A DNA stretch of 8,220 nucleotides from Bacteroidales bacterium (lineage in GTDB: Bacteria > Bacteroidota > Bacteroidia > Bacteroidales > JAFGXI01). The translations under genes and the position numbers were made by a program. The DNA lies in NCBI GenBank assembly GCA_026985625.1, contig JALSQC010000323.1:1-8220 (forward strand), in the 5' to 3' direction. This document shows, one piece after another, positions 6,012 to 8,220 of the stretch; within the stretch, counting starts at the first letter, position 1, and each line of letters opens with the position of its first letter. Under the pieces are notes generated by a model. That model made no database searches. It was not told the origin of the DNA and worked only from the letters and a program-made list of their open reading frames with translations.

Positions 6012-7397
6012 TTACTTGTAATTATTATTTATTAAATCAATAAATTGTTGATTATTAGATAGGTAAGCAAAAGATGGTTCGTTGTTTATACGGTTTAAAT
6101 CGTCGAAACCAAGCAATAAAGCTTGTTTTAAATTTTTAAGAACTTTGCCTGTGTTTTTTTGTTTTGCCGATATTAAAGCTCCAAGATAATATGCCTCGGT
6201 ATTTTTAGGATTAACGTATTTGTATATAGCATCGTATTTTTCGGCAACTAAAATCTGATTTTGACGCAAAGCCGTATTTGTTTGCATATAGCTAACCAAA
6301 CCCAAAAAAGCTAATATACGTTTATTACTTTGCGATATATTATTGTTTTTTAAAGTATCCTTTGCTAGTTCTTTAATTTTTTTATTCCACCATACAGTAT
6401 CTTTATAAACAAAATTTTGCATTAATTCTTGTTCTTTGTTTTGTTCGGTTTTTAATATATTTTTTTGTTCCGATACTTGTTTTTTATATAAACTGTTTTT
6501 TGATATTTTAGACAGTTCGTTTTCTATATCATCTGTTTTTATTAATCCTTTTAAAAAGTTATAAATTTTAAGATAAATATAATATGCTTTTAACTTGTTT
6601 GTTTTATTTGTTTTTTTTGCAAGTTTAATATTTTTATCATAAAACTCATTAATATAATTTTTGTTTAACGGACGCAAACCATCTCTAATTTCGTTAAATA
6701 TTGTCCAATAAAAAGCATCTTCGATTGTAAGCGAGTCAGGCCACTGATGTTTTCCGTCGTAAATTATTAAATGATGATAAAAACTATCGGGAATATTTTT
6801 ATTTAATTCTAAAAGTTCGTTTAAATTAAAATCGGTATTTCCTGCAAAACTTAAAATAGTTACTTTATGATTCGATAAAATATTTTGCATTAACCCTCCT
6901 CCACACAAAACACAACCTTTTATTAAATATTTATTAAAAGCCATAAGCGATGCAACACGTGCTCCTCCCGAAAAGCCCATTGTATATATTCTGTTTGTAT
7001 CTATCGACAGCCTGTTTAATATATCGTCAAGCAAAGAATTAATTATATTGTTTATATGTTGATAATCGGTTCCGTTTTTCGAATCGTTCGATGCCACAAG
7101 CATATAACCGTATTTTTCGGCATACGATTTATATAAATTTATTGGCAAATCTCCGGAAGCATGCGGGTCAAAAATTATAAAAACAGGATATTTTACCGAA
7201 TCGTTATAATTTGCAGGAAGATAATAAGTGTATGATGTTTTATTAGTATTTATTGTCCCTGTTTTTCCTTTAAGTAAAACTTCTTGCTTAGGCTCTTGTT
7301 CTGCTGTCGTTATTTTTTGTTTAGATTTTTGTTCCGACGAATTAGAACACGAAAAAAGCAAAATTGTAATTGTAAATAATATTATTATTTTATGCAT
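6012..7397 (-). CDS. Lipoprotein with alpha/beta-hydrolase domain and TPR-like helical C-terminus
   Basis: A 461-residue exported lipoprotein. The signal peptide MHKIIILFTITILLFSC ends in a lipobox with the lipidated cysteine at 17, followed by a Ser/Lys/Glu/Gln-rich linker. Residues about 50-235 form an alpha/beta hydrolase: YTYYLPANY, then FIIFDPHASGDLP (73-85). The nucleophile elbow is GFSGGA with S143, the probable acid is D189 in FAGNTDFN, and the probable base is H217 in DGKHQWP, giving a complete-looking Ser-Asp-His triad. It resembles the esterase/PHB-depolymerase-like and dienelactone-hydrolase-like lipoproteins of the Bacteroidota. From about 240 to the end the protein is helical. 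Its last 100 residues (ILAFLGLVSYMQ, AYYLGALISAKQK, ALLLGFDDLNRINNEPSFAYL) look like a TPR-type repeat end, where GFDDL...P.F..L is a recurrent closing pattern. The substrate is unknown. It starts 13 bases after the beta-barrel gene and ends 2 bases before the flippase-like gene. Confidence 0.8.
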   Translation of the reverse strand: MHKIIILFTITILLFSCSNSSEQKSKQKITTAEQEPKQEVLLKGKTGTINTNKTSYTYYLPANYNDSVKYPVFIIFDPHASGDLPINLYKSYAEKYGYMLVASNDSKNGTDYQHINNIINSLLDDILNRLSIDTNRIYTMGFSGGARVASLMAFNKYLIKGCVLCGGGLMQNILSNHKVTILSFAGNTDFNLNELLELNKNIPDSFYHHLIIYDGKHQWPDSLTIEDAFYWTIFNEIRDGLRPLNKNYINEFYDKNIKLAKKTNKTNKLKAYYIYLKIYNFLKGLIKTDDIENELSKISKNSLYKKQVSEQKNILKTEQNKEQELMQNFVYKDTVWWNKKIKELAKDTLKNNNISQSNKRILAFLGLVSYMQTNTALRQNQILVAEKYDAIYKYVNPKNTEAYYLGALISAKQKNTGKVLKNLKQALLLGFDDLNRINNEPSFAYLSNNQQFIDLINNNYK

Positions 7398-7410
7398 TTT
7401 TTTAAATTAT

Positions 7411-8019
7411 TTATTCCCAACCTATTTTTAACGAAACAAAAACACCGGGATAATTAAAACTTTTATCGGAATATGTATCTAACTCATCGACACCCATAAA
7501 GTAAGAATATTGTCCTCCTGCACTTATTCTTATATATTTTGATAATGTAGCCTCTATCTCTATTATGGGATTAATAATCGAAATATTATCATAAAAATCA
7601 CGAATAGGCATTTTGCTCGATGTTAACGATAAACCACCAATAGCAAATTGCGATGAAATTATGGGATGAATACGTTTTTCGTGTAAAAACGAGTATCCCA
7701 ACCAAAGCCCCATATAGCTTAACTCCAAAGTATTTCCTTTATAACTTCCTTCGCTTACAATAGGATTCGACAACAAGCCTGTTCCAAAAGCACCAACAAG
7801 ATATTTTTTCGATACCATTATTGCTCCTCCTCCTCCAAGGTAAGCAATATTTTCGTTTTTTATTTTTGATATTGCAGTAAATACTATGGCGTGTCCCGAA
7901 AAATCAATATCATCGCTTACAAAACCCGTATTAGAATCGTTAAAACACGATGTTGTGTCTTGTGAAAAAATATTGTTCGATATTATGGTAATCAATATAA
8001 ATAAAATTATTATTCTCAT
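7411..8019 (-). CDS. Putative outer-membrane beta-barrel protein (function unknown)
   Basis: A 202-residue exported protein. MRIIILFILITIISNNIFSQ is a Sec signal peptide with a typical Bacteroidota cleavage region (FSQ/D). The mature part alternates hydrophobic and polar residues in short strands rich in glycine and aromatic residues (AYLGGGGAIMVSKKYLVGAFGTGLL, split by turns; LELSYMGLWLGYSF; ISAGGQYSYFMGV). It closes with FVSLKIGWE, as in small eight-stranded outer-membrane barrels. I do not recognise a specific family; it could also be a periplasmic beta-sandwich protein. One cysteine (C25) lies just after the signal peptide but is not in a lipobox. It sits between the OmpA-like gene (29 bases) and the lipoprotein hydrolase (13 bases), which supports an envelope role. 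Confidence 0.7.
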   Translation of the reverse strand: MRIIILFILITIISNNIFSQDTTSCFNDSNTGFVSDDIDFSGHAIVFTAISKIKNENIAYLGGGGAIMVSKKYLVGAFGTGLLSNPIVSEGSYKGNTLELSYMGLWLGYSFLHEKRIHPIISSQFAIGGLSLTSSKMPIRDFYDNISIINPIIEIEATLSKYIRISAGGQYSYFMGVDELDTYSDKSFNYPGVFVSLKIGWE

Positions 8020-8048
8020 GTATTTATAATTTTATATTTTGTTAAAAT

Positions 8049-8220
8049 TTAGTTGTTATATTCTTTTAATATTCTAACCTCGGTTCTTCGATTCTTTTTT
8101 CTACCCTCGGCTGTATCGTTTGATGCAACAGGTTGAGTGTCGCCATAACCCTTTGCCGTAACTCTGTTTGCCGCAATACCATGTTTTATTAAATAATTTC
8201 TTACGGCTTTAGCTCGGTCT
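8049..8220 (-). CDS. OmpA-family C-terminal peptidoglycan-binding domain protein (partial)
   Basis: The right window edge cuts this gene. Only its last 56 codons and stop are visible, the last complete codon ending at 8219. The translation contains DRAKAVRNYLIKHGI, then RVTAKGYGDTQPVASNDT, then GRKKNRRTEVRI, and stops after LKEYNN. This is the second half of the OmpA/MotB domain, with the canonical RAxxVxxYLxxxGI, GYGDxxPvasNdT and NRRxE motifs; the NRR arginines help bind diaminopimelate in peptidoglycan. Full-length members are outer-membrane barrels or lipoproteins tethered to the cell wall, but the N-terminal part that would tell which is outside. It is the most upstream visible gene of the minus-strand operon, and the promoter is beyond the window. 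Confidence 0.93.
   Translation of the reverse strand, partial: DRAKAVRNYLIKHGIAANRVTAKGYGDTQPVASNDTAEGRKKNRRTEVRILKEYNN

Noticed and set aside
8020..8048. Separate promoter between the OmpA-like gene and the beta-barrel gene
   Set aside because: The 29-base gap is AT-rich but has no TAnnTTTG on the minus strand, so co-transcription is the simpler reading.

Overview
The window reads as chromosomal DNA of a low-GC member of the Bacteroidota. The evidence is a type IX secretion (T9SS) C-terminal sorting domain on the first protein, a good match to the Bacteroidota -7 promoter box (TAnnTTTG) before the Rrf2 gene, the near absence of Shine-Dalgarno sequences before start codons, and envelope proteins typical of that phylum. 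I cannot fix the order; Bacteroidales or a relative is plausible. Coding density is very high. No intergenic gap exceeds about 70 bases, and I saw no RNA gene, CRISPR array or insertion sequence.

Plus strand, left half: (1) the 3' part of a large secreted BNR/Asp-box beta-propeller protein ending in a T9SS sorting domain. Its reading frame runs off the left edge, so the true start is outside the window. (2) A tight two-gene unit, a class I SAM-dependent methyltransferase followed 3 bases later by a GT4-type glycosyltransferase. (3) A separate small Rrf2-family regulator with three cysteines, with its own likely promoter and a dyad over the -7 box that could be an autoregulatory operator.

Minus strand, right half, convergent with the above and read from right to left: (4) the C-terminal end of an OmpA-family peptidoglycan-binding protein, cut by the right edge; (5) a small exported protein that looks like an outer-membrane beta-barrel; (6) a lipoprotein made of an alpha/beta-hydrolase domain plus a helical, TPR-like tail; (7) a multi-pass membrane protein of the lysylphosphatidylglycerol-synthase TM / flippase-like family, apparently starting at TTG. 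Spacings of 29, 13 and 2 bases suggest one transcript, an envelope operon spanning outer membrane, periplasm and inner membrane.

No established defence, secretion or biosynthetic system is complete here. The most notable points are the composition of the minus-strand envelope operon, the candidate Rrf2 operator, the unusual start of the flippase-like gene, and a pair of dyads built from the same 7-mer around the end of the first gene.
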